Origin: Enterococcus raffinosus | GTDB taxonomy: Bacteria; Bacillota; Bacilli; Lactobacillales; Enterococcaceae | Direction of reading: 5' to 3' | NCBI RefSeq assembly: GCF_018917525.1 | Contig: NZ_JAHLOS010000030.1 | Coordinates: 1-58,408, forward strand | DNA length: 58,408 nucleotides | Part shown: piece by piece, positions 27,924-37,634 of the stretch | Layout: every line of letters starts with the position of its first letter | How positions within the stretch are numbered: the first letter of the stretch is position 1 | Position numbers and translations under genes: made by a program | The notes under the pieces: model-generated | Told to the model about the DNA's origin: nothing | What the model saw: the letters and a program-made list of their open reading frames with translations, nothing else | Database searches by the model: none

Positions 27924-30900
27924 TTATAAGTCTTCTGCAGTTTCGATTTCTTGGATCAAATCTGATTTTTGTTCGGCTTTTTCAGCAGCTGCTCTTTCTT
28001 CGACTTCTTTAGCAGATTGTTGTTGTTCTGCATATTTCGTCAATGCGTCAACTGTGATCAAGTCATCATCGTCATCGTCCATGTCTCGCAACTCGATTTC
28101 TTTGTCATTGATATCTAAGACTTGCATATCTAAACCAAGAGCTTGTAATTCTTTCACCAATACGCGGAAAGATTCAGGCACGCCTGGTTTTGGAATAGGT
28201 TCACCTTTGACGATAGCTTCGTAAGTTTTCACACGACCAACGACATCATCTGATTTGTAAGTCAAGATTTCTTGTAATGTATAAGCAGCACCATAAGCTT
28301 CCAGTGCCCAAACTTCCATTTCCCCGAAACGTTGTCCACCAAATTGAGCTTTACCACCCAATGGTTGTTGCGTAACAAGAGAGTAAGGTCCAATTGAACG
28401 AGCATGCAATTTATCATCGACCATGTGAGCCAATTTAATCATGTACATAACACCGACAGAGATACGGTTATCGAACGGTTCACCCGTACGACCATCGTAA
28501 AGAACGGTCTTAGCATCTGCCGCCATACGTGCTTCACGAACGGTTTCCCAAACATCGCTATCTTGCGCACCATCGAAGACCGGTGTCGCAACATGGATAC
28601 CTAGTTGGCGAGCCGCCATTCCCAAGTGTAATTCCAATACTTGTCCGATGTTCATCCGAGATGGCACACCTAATGGGTTCAACATGATATCAACTGGCGT
28701 ACCGTCTGGTAAGAAAGGCATGTCTTCTTCTGGCATAATGCGAGAAACGACCCCTTTATTTCCGTGACGGCCGGCCATTTTATCCCCTTCATGAATCTTA
28801 CGTTTTTGCACGATGTAGACGCGCACTAACATATTCACACCTGGAGATAATTCATCGCCTGCTTCACGCGTAAAGATTTTCACATCGTGAACGATCCCGC
28901 CGCCACCATGTGGTACACGAAGAGATGTATCACGAACTTCACGGGCTTTTTCACCAAAGATCGCATGCAACAAACGTTCTTCAGCTGATAATTCTGTTAC
29001 CCCTTTAGGAGTGACTTTACCGACTAATAAATCACCATCATGAACTTCAGCACCAATACGGATGATACCCATTTCGTCTAAGTTCTTTAATGCGTCTTCC
29101 CCAACGTTCGGGATTTCGCGAGTGATTTCTTCAGGTCCTAATTTTGTATCACGCGCTTCTGATTCATATTCTTCAATATGGATTGAAGTATAAACATCAT
29201 CTTTCACCAAACGACGGCTCATGATGATCGCATCTTCATAGTTGTACCCTTCCCAAGTCATGAAGGCCACGACAACGTTTTGACCTAACGCCAATTCGCC
29301 ATTTTCCATTGAAGGTCCGTCAGCTAAGATGTCGCCCACTTCAACTTGTTCACCTAAACCAACTAAAGGACGTTGGTTGTAGCTAGTTCCTGAGTTTGAA
29401 CGACGGAATTTAGTAATGTCGTACTTATCTAATGCGCCATTGTCGCGACGAACACGTACTTCGTGCGCATCTACGAATTCAACGACACCATCGTTTTTAC
29501 ATAATAAAGCGGCACCTGAGTCATGCGCGGCTTTGTATTCCATACCAGTACCAACCCATGGAGAACGCGGTTGGATCAATGGTACTGCTTGACGCTGCAT
29601 GTTGGCACCCATCAAGGCACGGTTGGAGTCATCGTTTTCCAAGAATGGGATACAAGCAGTAGCGACTGCAACTACTTGTTTTGGTGATACGTCCATGTAG
29701 TCTACTTTATCAATTGTTACTTCCAAGTTTTCAGAAGTTGCACGGGCCATAACGACATCTTCGGCGAATGTGCCATCATCGTTCAACTTGCTGTTTGCTT
29801 GAGCAACTACGTAATGGTCCTCGATATCAGCTGTTAAATAATCGATTTTGTCGGTTACTTTACCAGTCCCACGATCTACACGACGATACGGTGTTTCAAT
29901 GAAACCAAACTTGTTGACCTTCGCATAAGAGGCCAAGCTGTTAATCAACCCGATGTTTGGACCTTCGGGCGTTTCAATCGGACACATACGACCATAGTGA
30001 GAATAGTGAACGTCTCGGACTTCATAGCCGGCACGGTCACGAGTCAAACCACCAGGTCCTAAGGCAGATAGACGGCGTTTGTGAGTCAATTCTCCTAATG
30101 GGTTTGTTTGGTCCATGAACTGTGACAACTGAGAAGAACCAAAGAATTCTTTGATACTTGCAACAACTGGACGAATATTGATCAGTTGTTGCGGTGTCAA
30201 TGTTTCTTGGTCTTGAATTGACATACGCTCACGAACAACACGTTCCATACGAGCTAAACCAATACGGAATTGATTTTGCAATAATTCACCGACTGAACGA
30301 ATACGACGATTTCCTAAATGGTCAATATCGTCGACATTGCCAATGCCTTCCATCAAATTCAAGAAATAGCTCATTGAAGCGATGATGTCAGCAGGACGAA
30401 CCGTACGTACAGAAGAGTCAGGATATGCATTACCAATCACTGTTACTTCACGTTCTGGATCTTTTGGTGAAAAGACTTTAATTACTTGAACGGTCATGGG
30501 ATCAGTTACAACCGCATCCTCAGATGGATAGTAAGTAACTGAATTTAAGCCGCCTTCAAGTTTTGGTCCCAATTCTTCCATCACTTGGTGAGTAAGAACA
30601 GTCCCTTTTTCAACAATGATTTCACCTGTTTCAGCATCAACTAAAGTTTCAGCCAAGGTTAAATTCAATAGACGCGTTTTAAGGTCTAATTTTTTATTTA
30701 CTTTGTAACGACCAACATTTGCAAGGTCATAACGTTTTGGATCGAAGAAACGAGCTGTTAACAAGCTACGAGAGCTGTCTGCTGTTTTGGGTTCGCCTGG
30801 ACGTAAACGTTCATAGACATCTTTCAATCCTTCTTCAGTACGAGAATCGCTAGGATTTTTGTGCAAGTCCTTCTCAATCGTGTTGCGTAAAGATTCACTT

Positions 30901-31538
30901 TCGCCAAAGATTTCAAAAATCGTATCATCAGAACCAAATCCCAAAGCACGAACTAGTGTCGTTAAAGGAATTTTACGTGTACGGTCAATCCGAACGTATG
31001 AGATATCTTTTGCGTCTGTTTCCATTTCTAACCATGCGCCACGGTTAGGAATTACAGTTGAACCAAATCCTTCTTTTCCGTTTTTATCCACTTTTCCGTG
31101 GAAATAAACGCCAGGAGAACGAACTAATTGAGATACAATAACCCGTTCCGCTCCATTGATGATAAAGGTTCCTTGTTCCGTCATTAATGGGAAATCGCCA
31201 AAGAATACTTCTTGGGATTTGATTTCGCCAGTTTCGCGGTTTACTAAGCGTAAGACAACATGTAATGGTGCAGAATAGTTTGCATCGTGTGAACGAGCCT
31301 CTGCAACCGTGTATTTAGGTTCTTTCAATTCATAGTCAACAAATTCAAGTGACAAGTTTCCATTAAAGTCTTCAATTGGCAAAATGTCTTCAAACATCTC
31401 TCGCAAGCCCTCATCTAGGAACCATTGATAAGAATCTGTTTGAATTTCGATCAAATTCGGTAATTCCAACACTTCACTGATTCGTGCGAAGCTTCTACGT
31501 TCTCGGTGTTTCCCGTATTTTACTACGTGTCCAGCCAA
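27924..31538 (-). CDS. rpoB: DNA-directed RNA polymerase subunit beta
   Basis: This is the large beta subunit of RNA polymerase and the target of rifampicin. I place the start at TTG 31538 ([21 protein letters not shown], 1204 aa), with AGGGGTG 7 nt upstream. The rifampicin region reads [19 protein letters not shown] then [11 protein letters not shown]. The residues usually mutated in resistance (Q, D, H, R, S) are wild type. The C-terminal tail is acidic and ends in a Glu/Lys/Gln-rich stretch. Confidence 0.97.
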   Translation of the reverse strand: MAGHVVKYGKHRERRSFARISEVLELPNLIEIQTDSYQWFLDEGLREMFEDILPIEDFNGNLSLEFVDYELKEPKYTVAEARSHDANYSAPLHVVLRLVNRETGEIKSQEVFFGDFPLMTEQGTFIINGAERVIVSQLVRSPGVYFHGKVDKNGKEGFGSTVIPNRGAWLEMETDAKDISYVRIDRTRKIPLTTLVRALGFGSDDTIFEIFGESESLRNTIEKDLHKNPSDSRTEEGLKDVYERLRPGEPKTADSSRSLLTARFFDPKRYDLANVGRYKVNKKLDLKTRLLNLTLAETLVDAETGEIIVEKGTVLTHQVMEELGPKLEGGLNSVTYYPSEDAVVTDPMTVQVIKVFSPKDPEREVTVIGNAYPDSSVRTVRPADIIASMSYFLNLMEGIGNVDDIDHLGNRRIRSVGELLQNQFRIGLARMERVVRERMSIQDQETLTPQQLINIRPVVASIKEFFGSSQLSQFMDQTNPLGELTHKRRLSALGPGGLTRDRAGYEVRDVHYSHYGRMCPIETPEGPNIGLINSLASYAKVNKFGFIETPYRRVDRGTGKVTDKIDYLTADIEDHYVVAQANSKLNDDGTFAEDVVMARATSENLEVTIDKVDYMDVSPKQVVAVATACIPFLENDDSNRALMGANMQRQAVPLIQPRSPWVGTGMEYKAAHDSGAALLCKNDGVVEFVDAHEVRVRRDNGALDKYDITKFRRSNSGTSYNQRPLVGLGEQVEVGDILADGPSMENGELALGQNVVVAFMTWEGYNYEDAIIMSRRLVKDDVYTSIHIEEYESEARDTKLGPEEITREIPNVGEDALKNLDEMGIIRIGAEVHDGDLLVGKVTPKGVTELSAEERLLHAIFGEKAREVRDTSLRVPHGGGGIVHDVKIFTREAGDELSPGVNMLVRVYIVQKRKIHEGDKMAGRHGNKGVVSRIMPEEDMPFLPDGTPVDIMLNPLGVPSRMNIGQVLELHLGMAARQLGIHVATPVFDGAQDSDVWETVREARMAADAKTVLYDGRTGEPFDNRISVGVMYMIKLAHMVDDKLHARSIGPYSLVTQQPLGGKAQFGGQRFGEMEVWALEAYGAAYTLQEILTYKSDDVVGRVKTYEAIVKGEPIPKPGVPESFRVLVKELQALGLDMQVLDINDKEIELRDMDDDDDDLITVDALTKYAEQQQSAKEVEERAAAEKAEQKSDLIQEIETAEDL

Positions 31539-31774
31539 GTTCTTCACCCCTCTTAAAAGTTTGAAAACCGATCCGAAGATAAATTACAATAACATTACAA
31601 AAATTAAATTAGTGTAACAAGCGACATTTTTTGCGGCTTTTAGGCAAAAAAAAACCAAAAATAGAACGTTCTCTTGAAAAATTATTCGCGAGCTTCTACT
31701 TTTGTTTCCCTATTAAAAACCGGAACGGACAATATTTCGTTCCTGCCTTTTATCATTTCAGATAGTTTTAGCAA
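31539..31774 (-). promoter_or_regulatory. rpoB 5' leader, possible Lacto-rpoB RNA
   Basis: About 235 nt separate the predicted start site from rpoB. Visible structures are a hairpin GGAACG/CGTTCC (about 31722-31743) and TTTTTTGC/GCAAAAAA (about 31629-31653). A conserved Lacto-rpoB RNA motif is known upstream of rpoB in Lactobacillales. Position fits, but I could not match it to the model. Confidence 0.45.
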
Positions 31775-31780
31775 ACTCAT

Positions 31781-31809
31781 ATGATACATGAGGATAACAT
31801 AAAAGTCAA
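31781..31809 (-). promoter_or_regulatory. rpoBC promoter
   Basis: The minus strand carries TTGACT (31809-31804), 17 bp and TATCAT (31786-31781), which is near consensus. Confidence 0.75.
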
Positions 31810-31924
31810 TAGTCTCAAGGCTTTAATCAAAGCCTCGCAAGCTTTTCTTAAAACTTTCAGTAAACATCAATTGATTCAATTCGATTTACATTTTTGAATA
31901 TTCAGAATATTCGACTATTTATTA

Positions 31925-31953
31925 TTGACATCTCATTTTTCTTAACGTATACT
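31925..31953 (+). promoter_or_regulatory. Promoter of the leader peptide / ABC importer operon
   Basis: TTGACA (31925-31930), 17 bp and TATACT (31948-31953) match consensus almost perfectly. Transcription should start near 31960, 28 nt before the leader peptide. Confidence 0.85.
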
Positions 31954-31987
31954 AATCTACATCCTAAACAAGTTGGAGGTTGTTCCC

Positions 31988-32047
31988 ATGCTGAATATGA
32001 AAAACTCACAACCGAATAACCGCTATTACTTTAGCTATTTTAGATAG
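31988..32047 (+). CDS. Aromatic-rich leader peptide (19 aa)
   Basis: The peptide reads MLNMKNSQPNNRYYFSYFR. It has a perfect GGAGG 8 nt before its ATG and a consensus promoter. Five of its last seven residues are Tyr or Phe (YYFSYF), followed by a TAG. Strong translation signals on a short peptide placed before alternative hairpins and a terminator are the hallmark of ribosome-mediated attenuation. Scarcity of charged tRNA-Tyr or tRNA-Phe would stall the ribosome here. There is no Trp codon. The function is inferred, and the translation signals are directly visible. Confidence 0.8.
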   Translation: MLNMKNSQPNNRYYFSYFR

Positions 32048-32226
32048 GTTTGTATTCATCACGATGGATACAAACAACTTGAGTGTTTTTTGTATCTATG
32101 ATGGCTAGAGCATTTCGATGTACCAACGGCCGCATAGAGAAATCTAAGTGGCTGAAGAAGTATACTATTTTTGTATTCGTATCACCCACTTAGAGTTTCG
32201 ATACTTCTAAGCGGGTGATTTTTTTA
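32048..32226 (+). promoter_or_regulatory. Multi-hairpin transcription attenuator before the ABC importer
   Basis: Segments can pair alternatively. Segment 1 GTTTGTAT (32048-32055) pairs with 2 ATACAAAC (32068-32075). Segment 2 GATACAAA (32067-32074) pairs with 3 TTTGTATC (32089-32096). TCTATG (32095-32100) pairs with CATAGA (32133-32138). TCTAAGTGG (32143-32151) pairs perfectly with CCACTTAGA (32186-32194) as antiterminator. The same CCACTTAGA lies in the terminator ATCACCCACTTAGA (32181-32194) / TCTAAGCGGGTGAT (32206-32219), followed by seven Ts. Segment 1 starts directly after the leader stop codon, so a stalled ribosome would mask it. No T-box consensus sequence is present. Confidence 0.75.
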
Positions 32227-32334
32227 TGAATGAAAAAAGGATGATGATCTAGTTTCACCAGATAAAAAGAAATTTAGGTGGATGATACGAGGATCGAGAA
32301 TTAAGACTTTAAAAACAAAAAAGGAGAGAACATA

Positions 32335-33318
32335 ATGAAAAAAACAGTATTGGCAGGAATTGGATTGGTAAGTTTACTGATGTTGGGTGCTTGTGGTGGA
32401 GGAAATGATGCAGATAGTAATGACACTACAAAAACAGTAGGCGTCTTACAATTAGTCCAACATCCATCATTAGACAATGCCTATGAAGGCTTCAAAGAAG
32501 GCCTAGAAGAAGGCGGCTATAAAGAAGACGACAATTTAAAAATCGAGTACCAAAATGCACAAAACAATCAGGATAACCTGAAAAGTATGAGTGAGAAATT
32601 GATCAAAGAAGAGCCTGATCTACTCTTAGGAATAGCTACTCCAGCAGCTCAATCTTTACTAAACGCTACAACTGAAATTCCGATCACTGTAACTGCCGTG
32701 ACCGATTTAGAAGAAGCAAAATTAGTTAAAAGCGATAAAAAACCTGGCGGAAACGTAACAGGCACAACGGATATGGTTCCAATCGACAAACAGATTGACC
32801 TGCTTTTATCGATTGTTCCAAATGCAAAATCGATCGGAATCATGTATAACGCCGGTGAAGCCAATTCAAAAATTCAAGCAGATCTTGCTGAAAAAGCTTT
32901 GAAAAAGGCTGGCGTTGAAGTCAAAATCAAGACAGCAAACACTACAAATGATGTTCAACAAGTAACTGAATCTTTAGCTGGTGAGACAGATGGAATCTAC
33001 GTACCGACAGACAATACCTTCGCAAGCGCCGCAGCGGTCATTGGAGATGTTGTTAAAGAAAAGAAAATTCCATTAGTTGCAGGATCAACAGAACAAATCG
33101 ATGGCGGCGGTCTAGCAACCGTAGGGATTGACTACAAATCACTAGGCAAACAAACTGGGAAAATGGCTGCAAAAATCTTAGACGGTGACGCAAAACCTGA
33201 AGATACTCCGGTAGAATCTGCGGACACGCTTAAATTAGTGGTTAATAAAGAGATGGCAGAAGCTTTGGGAATCGACCCAGACAGCATCAAAGAACCCCTA
33301 AATAAAGGAAATAGTTAA
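32335..33318 (+). CDS. ABC importer substrate-binding lipoprotein, TrpX-like
   Basis: This is an extracellular lipid-anchored receptor. The signal peptide ends in the lipobox LMLGAC with Cys20 as the lipidation site. The 327-aa protein belongs to the ABC_sub_bind (TrpX/YtfQ-like) group, with the VGVLQLVQHPSLD start and the IGIMYNAGEANS and GIYVPTDNTFAS segments typical of that group. The group is often annotated as tryptophan-binding. The upstream leader peptide has Tyr and Phe but no Trp, so the ligand here may be tyrosine, phenylalanine or a precursor. It is first of a three-gene operon with GGAGAG before the ATG. Confidence 0.88.
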   Translation: MKKTVLAGIGLVSLLMLGACGGGNDADSNDTTKTVGVLQLVQHPSLDNAYEGFKEGLEEGGYKEDDNLKIEYQNAQNNQDNLKSMSEKLIKEEPDLLLGIATPAAQSLLNATTEIPITVTAVTDLEEAKLVKSDKKPGGNVTGTTDMVPIDKQIDLLLSIVPNAKSIGIMYNAGEANSKIQADLAEKALKKAGVEVKIKTANTTNDVQQVTESLAGETDGIYVPTDNTFASAAAVIGDVVKEKKIPLVAGSTEQIDGGGLATVGIDYKSLGKQTGKMAAKILDGDAKPEDTPVESADTLKLVVNKEMAEALGIDPDSIKEPLNKGNS

Positions 33319-33349
33319 GACTAGCTTCACAAAGAAAGAAGGAAGAATC

Positions 33350-34270
33350 ATGAATGTTATCACTTTGTTATTATCAGCGACGTCACAAGGTATGCTCTGG
33401 TCATTATTAGCCATCGGAGTTTACATGACTTTTCGAATTTTAGATATTGCCGATTTGACTGCCGAAGGAAGCTTTCCTTTAGGCGGAGGAATCGCAGCGA
33501 TTGGGATCGTTAACGGTATGCATCCAGCAATAGCTACTTTATTGGCATTTGGTGGTGGAATGTTAGCTGGTTTGGTTACAGGTATCTTAAATACAAAATT
33601 CAAAATTCCAGCTTTATTGGCCGGAATTATCACTATGACTGGTCTATATTCTGTTACTTCCCGTGTAATGGGAGCTCCAAATATTGCCTTATTAGGCGAA
33701 AGCACTATTTTTACAGGAGCTCAAGATCTGGGATTAACAAAAAATAATGCCGTGATTCTAGTCGGACTCTTAATCGTATTGCTAGTCATTCTATTATTAG
33801 TTCTATTTTTCCGAACGGAGATTGGTTTAGCCGTTCGAGCAACCGGGGACAATCCCGATATGAGTGAGGCCAACGGGATCAAAACCGAAAACATGAAGCT
33901 ATTAGGCTACATGATTTCAAACGGAAGCATCGCTCTTTCAGGTGCTTTACTGGCTCAAAATAACGGCTTTGCTGATTTGAACTCAGGAGTTGGTACAATC
34001 GTTATCGGACTCGCTTCAATCATTATTGCAGAAGTTCTGCTCCATAATAAGCCAATCCTTGTCCGACTGATCACGATTGTTGCTGGAGCAATTATTTATC
34101 GCTTCATTTTAGCATTAGTATTCGAAATGAACGTCGAGCCAACAGATTCTAAACTGGCTTCAGCGATTGTTTTGGTAATCTGTTTATCATTACCGCAAAT
34201 TCGATCAAAATTTACCTTGAAATCAAAAAAGAAAGGGGCTGACAACAATGCAACCAGTATTAAGAATTAA
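33350..34270 (+). CDS. ABC importer permease (TrpY-like)
   Basis: This 306-aa membrane protein belongs to the branched-chain/BPD_transp_2 permease family, with about eight hydrophobic segments. Its signature is RATGDNPDMSEANGI (the EAA-like coupling region). It pairs with the lipoprotein before it and the ATPase after it, overlapping the latter by 23 bp. The ribosome binding site is GAAGGAAG. Confidence 0.9.
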   Translation: MNVITLLLSATSQGMLWSLLAIGVYMTFRILDIADLTAEGSFPLGGGIAAIGIVNGMHPAIATLLAFGGGMLAGLVTGILNTKFKIPALLAGIITMTGLYSVTSRVMGAPNIALLGESTIFTGAQDLGLTKNNAVILVGLLIVLLVILLLVLFFRTEIGLAVRATGDNPDMSEANGIKTENMKLLGYMISNGSIALSGALLAQNNGFADLNSGVGTIVIGLASIIIAEVLLHNKPILVRLITIVAGAIIYRFILALVFEMNVEPTDSKLASAIVLVICLSLPQIRSKFTLKSKKKGADNNATSIKN

Positions 34271-35051
34271 TAATTTGCATCAATATTTCGAACGTGGAAC
34301 AGTTAATGAAAATCATGTGCTGCGTGGAATCAATTTGAGTTTAGCCCCTGGTGAATTTGTCACGATTATCGGTGGAAATGGTGCGGGTAAGTCTACCTTG
34401 CTAAATAGTGTGGCCGGCACATTACCGATCGAAGAAGGACAAATGTTTTTAAATGAGGAAGATATCACTAAACATTCTGTTACACGTCGCTCAAAAAAAA
34501 TTAGTCGTGTCTTCCAAGATCCTAAAATGGGTACCGCAGTTCGTCTATCAGTAGAAGAAAATTTAGCATTAGCCATGAAACGCGGTCACAAACGCGGCTT
34601 CTCACTAGGTGTAAAAAGTAAGGATCGTAGTTATTTCCAAGAACAATTAGCTATGCTAAATCTGAACTTGGAAAATCGATTAGATGCTGAGATTGGTTTA
34701 CTATCTGGAGGACAGCGCCAAGCTATCACACTATTAATGGCAACGCTGCAACGACCTGATCTGATTTTATTAGATGAGCATACAGCGGCACTCGATCCCA
34801 AAACTTCATTAACTGTAATGGGACTAACCGAACGCTTGATTCGTGAGCAAGAATTAACAGCTTTTATGGTAACCCACAATATGGAGGATGCCATCAAATA
34901 TGGGAATCGTTTAATTATGCTTCATCAGGGACAGATTGCTTTGGACTTGAAACAAGAGGAAAAACAACATCTGACTGTACCAAAATTGATGGAGCTCTTC
35001 CATCAAAACTCCGGTGTCGAACTAAAAGACGATGCCTTGTTACTAAGTTAA
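34248..35051 (+). CDS. ABC importer ATP-binding protein (TrpZ-like)
   Basis: This ATPase powers the importer. The 267-aa protein has Walker A GGNGAGKST (residues 42-50), signature LSGGQRQ and Walker B LILLDEHTAALD. The usual Asp-Glu-Pro of the Walker B/D-loop region is Asp-Glu-His here, as in this ABC subfamily. The start ATG at 34248 lies inside the permease gene, preceded by AAAGGGG, so the two are translationally coupled. Confidence 0.92.
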   Translation: MQPVLRINNLHQYFERGTVNENHVLRGINLSLAPGEFVTIIGGNGAGKSTLLNSVAGTLPIEEGQMFLNEEDITKHSVTRRSKKISRVFQDPKMGTAVRLSVEENLALAMKRGHKRGFSLGVKSKDRSYFQEQLAMLNLNLENRLDAEIGLLSGGQRQAITLLMATLQRPDLILLDEHTAALDPKTSLTVMGLTERLIREQELTAFMVTHNMEDAIKYGNRLIMLHQGQIALDLKQEEKQHLTVPKLMELFHQNSGVELKDDALLLS

Positions 35052-35072
35052 TACACCCTTCTTCTTTCTTGG

Positions 35073-35102
35073 CAGGCTACTTTTATGTAGCCTGTTTTTT
35101 TG
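35073..35102 (+). terminator. Terminator of the ABC importer operon
   Basis: CAGGCTAC / GTAGCCTG with a 6-nt loop and eight Ts. Confidence 0.9.
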
Positions 35103-35141
35103 TTACACTGAGCCCAGAATGAAAATAAAGGAGCGAAAAAA

Positions 35142-36095
35142 TTGTCGACGAAGGAAAAAATTTTAGCCCGTTTAAAAGCAGCAGAAAATGTTTTATCCGG
35201 CGAAGCCTTAGCTCAAGAATTAGGGGTATCTCGTACCGCAATATGGAAAGCAATCAAAGAATTAGAAAAAAAGGGGTATCAGATTCAACATTCCGCGAAC
35301 GGTTATCGTTACCAGCCTTCTGATATTTTAGATGCAAAAGAAATTCATGAAGGCATTCTTCAAGCCGTCGATATAACCGTTTTAGGAACCTCTACTTCGA
35401 CTATGAAAGACGCTCAGCAGGCTGTAATGGACGGCAAAAAATCACCTTTACTGATTGTAGCAGATATGCAGGAAGCGCCTCGAGGGCGTTTCAATCGACC
35501 TTTTTTTGCTGCGAAACAACAAGGTATCTATATGAGTTTGCTCTTGGAGCCTAAGGAGCAATTAACAGAATTACCACAATATACAATCTTGATGGCCGTC
35601 GCTGTATCCGAAGCGATCGATGAATTATTAGGTGTGGATACACAAATTAAATGGGTCAACGATATTTATTTGAATCATAAAAAAATCGTCGGCATTTTAT
35701 CAGAAGCGATGACCGATATTGAAACCAACTCACTAAAATACATTATTATTGGTATGGGAATCAACTTCTCCATTCCCCAAGAAAACTACCCTGATGAGTT
35801 GCAGGAAAAAGCGACTTCTTTGTTTCCGAACGGTCAAGCAACCATAACAAGAAATCAATTGATCATTAACATCTGGAATCGATTCTTTAATTTATTGGCG
35901 GATCAAACGACTTACCTGGATGCTTATCGAAAGAAATCATTCGTACTAGGTAAAAAAATCACTTTTAAACGGAAAGACCAATCCTACATGGGAACTGCCA
36001 TCGCGATCACTGATACTGGTGAGCTAGTAGTCGATTTAGGGGAGGAAAAAGTTCATCTCTCCTCTGGCGAAATCAGCTTAAGTTCTATTCAATAA
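35142..36095 (+). CDS. birA: Bifunctional biotin-protein ligase / biotin repressor
   Basis: The enzyme makes biotinyl-AMP, transfers biotin to carboxylase carrier proteins, and represses biotin genes. The start is TTG 35142 after AAGGAG. The 317-aa protein has an N-terminal winged HTH (GVSRTAIWKAIKELEKKGYQI), the ligase core with the KWVNDIYLNHKKIVGILSE motif, and a C-terminal SH3-like domain. The biotinyl-AMP loop reads APRGRFNRPFF instead of the usual GRGRxGR. Two glycines are replaced, which is unusual for this loop. Confidence 0.92.
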   Translation: MSTKEKILARLKAAENVLSGEALAQELGVSRTAIWKAIKELEKKGYQIQHSANGYRYQPSDILDAKEIHEGILQAVDITVLGTSTSTMKDAQQAVMDGKKSPLLIVADMQEAPRGRFNRPFFAAKQQGIYMSLLLEPKEQLTELPQYTILMAVAVSEAIDELLGVDTQIKWVNDIYLNHKKIVGILSEAMTDIETNSLKYIIIGMGINFSIPQENYPDELQEKATSLFPNGQATITRNQLIINIWNRFFNLLADQTTYLDAYRKKSFVLGKKITFKRKDQSYMGTAIAITDTGELVVDLGEEKVHLSSGEISLSSIQ

Positions 36096-36142
36096 AAGAC
36101 TGTAGACATTATCCAAAAACGGATCTTGTCTACAGTCTTTTT
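36095..36142. terminator. Bidirectional terminator between birA and gor
   Basis: AAAAGACTGTAGACA / TGTCTACAGTCTTTT is a perfect 15-bp stem between convergent genes. Confidence 0.88.
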
Positions 36143-36144
36143 AG

Positions 36145-37494
36145 TTATCTCATTGTTACAAATTCTTCGCTGCCAGTTGGGTGGATCGCAACTGTGTCAT
36201 CAAAGTCTTTCTTCGTTGCTCCCATTTTAATCGCTACAGCAAATCCCTGTAGCATTTCATCAACACCCACACCAATCGCATGCAGACCAATAATTTTTTC
36301 TTCTTTTCCAAGACATACTAATTTCATATCACATTTTTGACGATAGTCGCTTAATGCAAAATACATTGGTGTAAAACGCGAATGGTAGATTTTAATCTGA
36401 TCTTTTCCATAACGTTCAATAGCACTCTCTTCTGATAAGCCAATCGTTGCAATCGTTGGATGTGTAAAAATCACGGTTGGAACATTTTCATAATCTAAAA
36501 ATTCTTCTGACTTACCATTAAAGACCCGTTCTGATAAACGGCGCCCCGCGGCAATAGCTACTGGTGTTAAATCAATCTTACCAATCACATCCCCGACTGC
36601 ATAAACACCTTCACTCGTTGTATTTTGGTATTTATCGACAATGACAAAGCCTTTCTCGTTTAACGTCACAGAGGTATTCTCTAAACCTAACTTATCAGTA
36701 TTTGGTATACGACCGCCAGCAAACAACACTTTGTCTCCTGTCAGTGTATTTCCATTCTCAAAATAGACAGTATAGGTTTCATCCTCATTTTTTTTGATTT
36801 CTTTTGCCACATGATGATCATACAACTTCATCTTATTCTCACGATAAATGTCCACTAAATTATCGGCCAACATTTTATCAAATGTCCGTAACGGACGACT
36901 ATGGCGAAAAGCCCAATAAACTTGCGTGCCCATGCCCTGTAGCACACCACTCAATTCTGCTGCAATATAACCAGCCCCCAGAACAACAACTTCTTTTGGC
37001 TGTTCGGTCATTTCAAAGAATCCGTTAGAATCAATAGCATATTCACCGCCAGGAATCTCCATCTGACTTGGTCTTCCACCAGTCGCAATCAAGATATTGG
37101 GCGCAGTGTATTCTTCACCGTTTACACTGACAACATGATCTGATTTGAACGTCGCATAGCCTTCAATTCGTTCTACATTGTTACTATCAAGTCCACGGTA
37201 GTAGGCTCCGTGTAAAAAGTCGATATATTTTTCACGACGTTCAACCAACTCATTAAAATCAAATTTTCCAACATCAGCCTGTACACCATAACTAGATGCG
37301 TCTCGCTCAATCATCTCTAACATACTACTAGCCTGCCACATTACCTTTTTCGGTACACAACCAACATTGACACAGGTTCCGCCGATTTTATTACCCTCGA
37401 TTAACAAGACTTTTGCTCCATGCATACCAGCACGATTAGCCGAGGCGATCCCGCCACTTCCGCCACCGACAACTATGTAATCATATTCCTTCAT
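36145..37494 (-). CDS. gor: Glutathione-disulfide reductase
   Basis: This NADPH flavoenzyme reduces oxidised glutathione. The 449-aa protein has the FAD motif [10 protein letters not shown] (residues 10-19), the redox disulfide [14 protein letters not shown] (Cys41, Cys46), an NADPH-binding GAGYIAAEL with nearby Arg residues (FRHSRPLR), and the C-terminal HPTGSEE with the catalytic His. The VNVGCVPKK form is typical of glutathione rather than lipoamide or mercuric reductases. Confidence 0.92.
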   Translation of the reverse strand: MKEYDYIVVGGGSGGIASANRAGMHGAKVLLIEGNKIGGTCVNVGCVPKKVMWQASSMLEMIERDASSYGVQADVGKFDFNELVERREKYIDFLHGAYYRGLDSNNVERIEGYATFKSDHVVSVNGEEYTAPNILIATGGRPSQMEIPGGEYAIDSNGFFEMTEQPKEVVVLGAGYIAAELSGVLQGMGTQVYWAFRHSRPLRTFDKMLADNLVDIYRENKMKLYDHHVAKEIKKNEDETYTVYFENGNTLTGDKVLFAGGRIPNTDKLGLENTSVTLNEKGFVIVDKYQNTTSEGVYAVGDVIGKIDLTPVAIAAGRRLSERVFNGKSEEFLDYENVPTVIFTHPTIATIGLSEESAIERYGKDQIKIYHSRFTPMYFALSDYRQKCDMKLVCLGKEEKIIGLHAIGVGVDEMLQGFAVAIKMGATKKDFDDTVAIHPTGSEEFVTMR

Positions 37495-37585
37495 TCATCT
37501 ACCTCCTAATTCATGCTTACGTTCATTTTAATACATTCTGTAAAAAAAGAATTGATTTTTGCCCGATGCTATTTTCTAAAAAAAA

Positions 37586-37625
37586 CACCCGCTAAAAATC
37601 TGCTTTCGTCCAAATTTAGCGAGTG
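37586..37625 (-). terminator. Terminator after the U32 gene pair
   Basis: CACCCGCTAAA / TTTAGCGAGTG with one mismatch. The minus strand ends in a run of eight Ts. Confidence 0.8.
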
Positions 37626-37634
37626 GTTTATTTA

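Noticed and set aside
29960-30160. Rifampicin-resistance mutation in rpoB
   Set aside because: The resistance region reads as wild type at the commonly mutated positions.
31960-32230. T-box riboswitch before the ABC importer
   Set aside because: The conserved AGGGTGGNACCGCG element is absent, and a well-placed leader peptide gives a better explanation.
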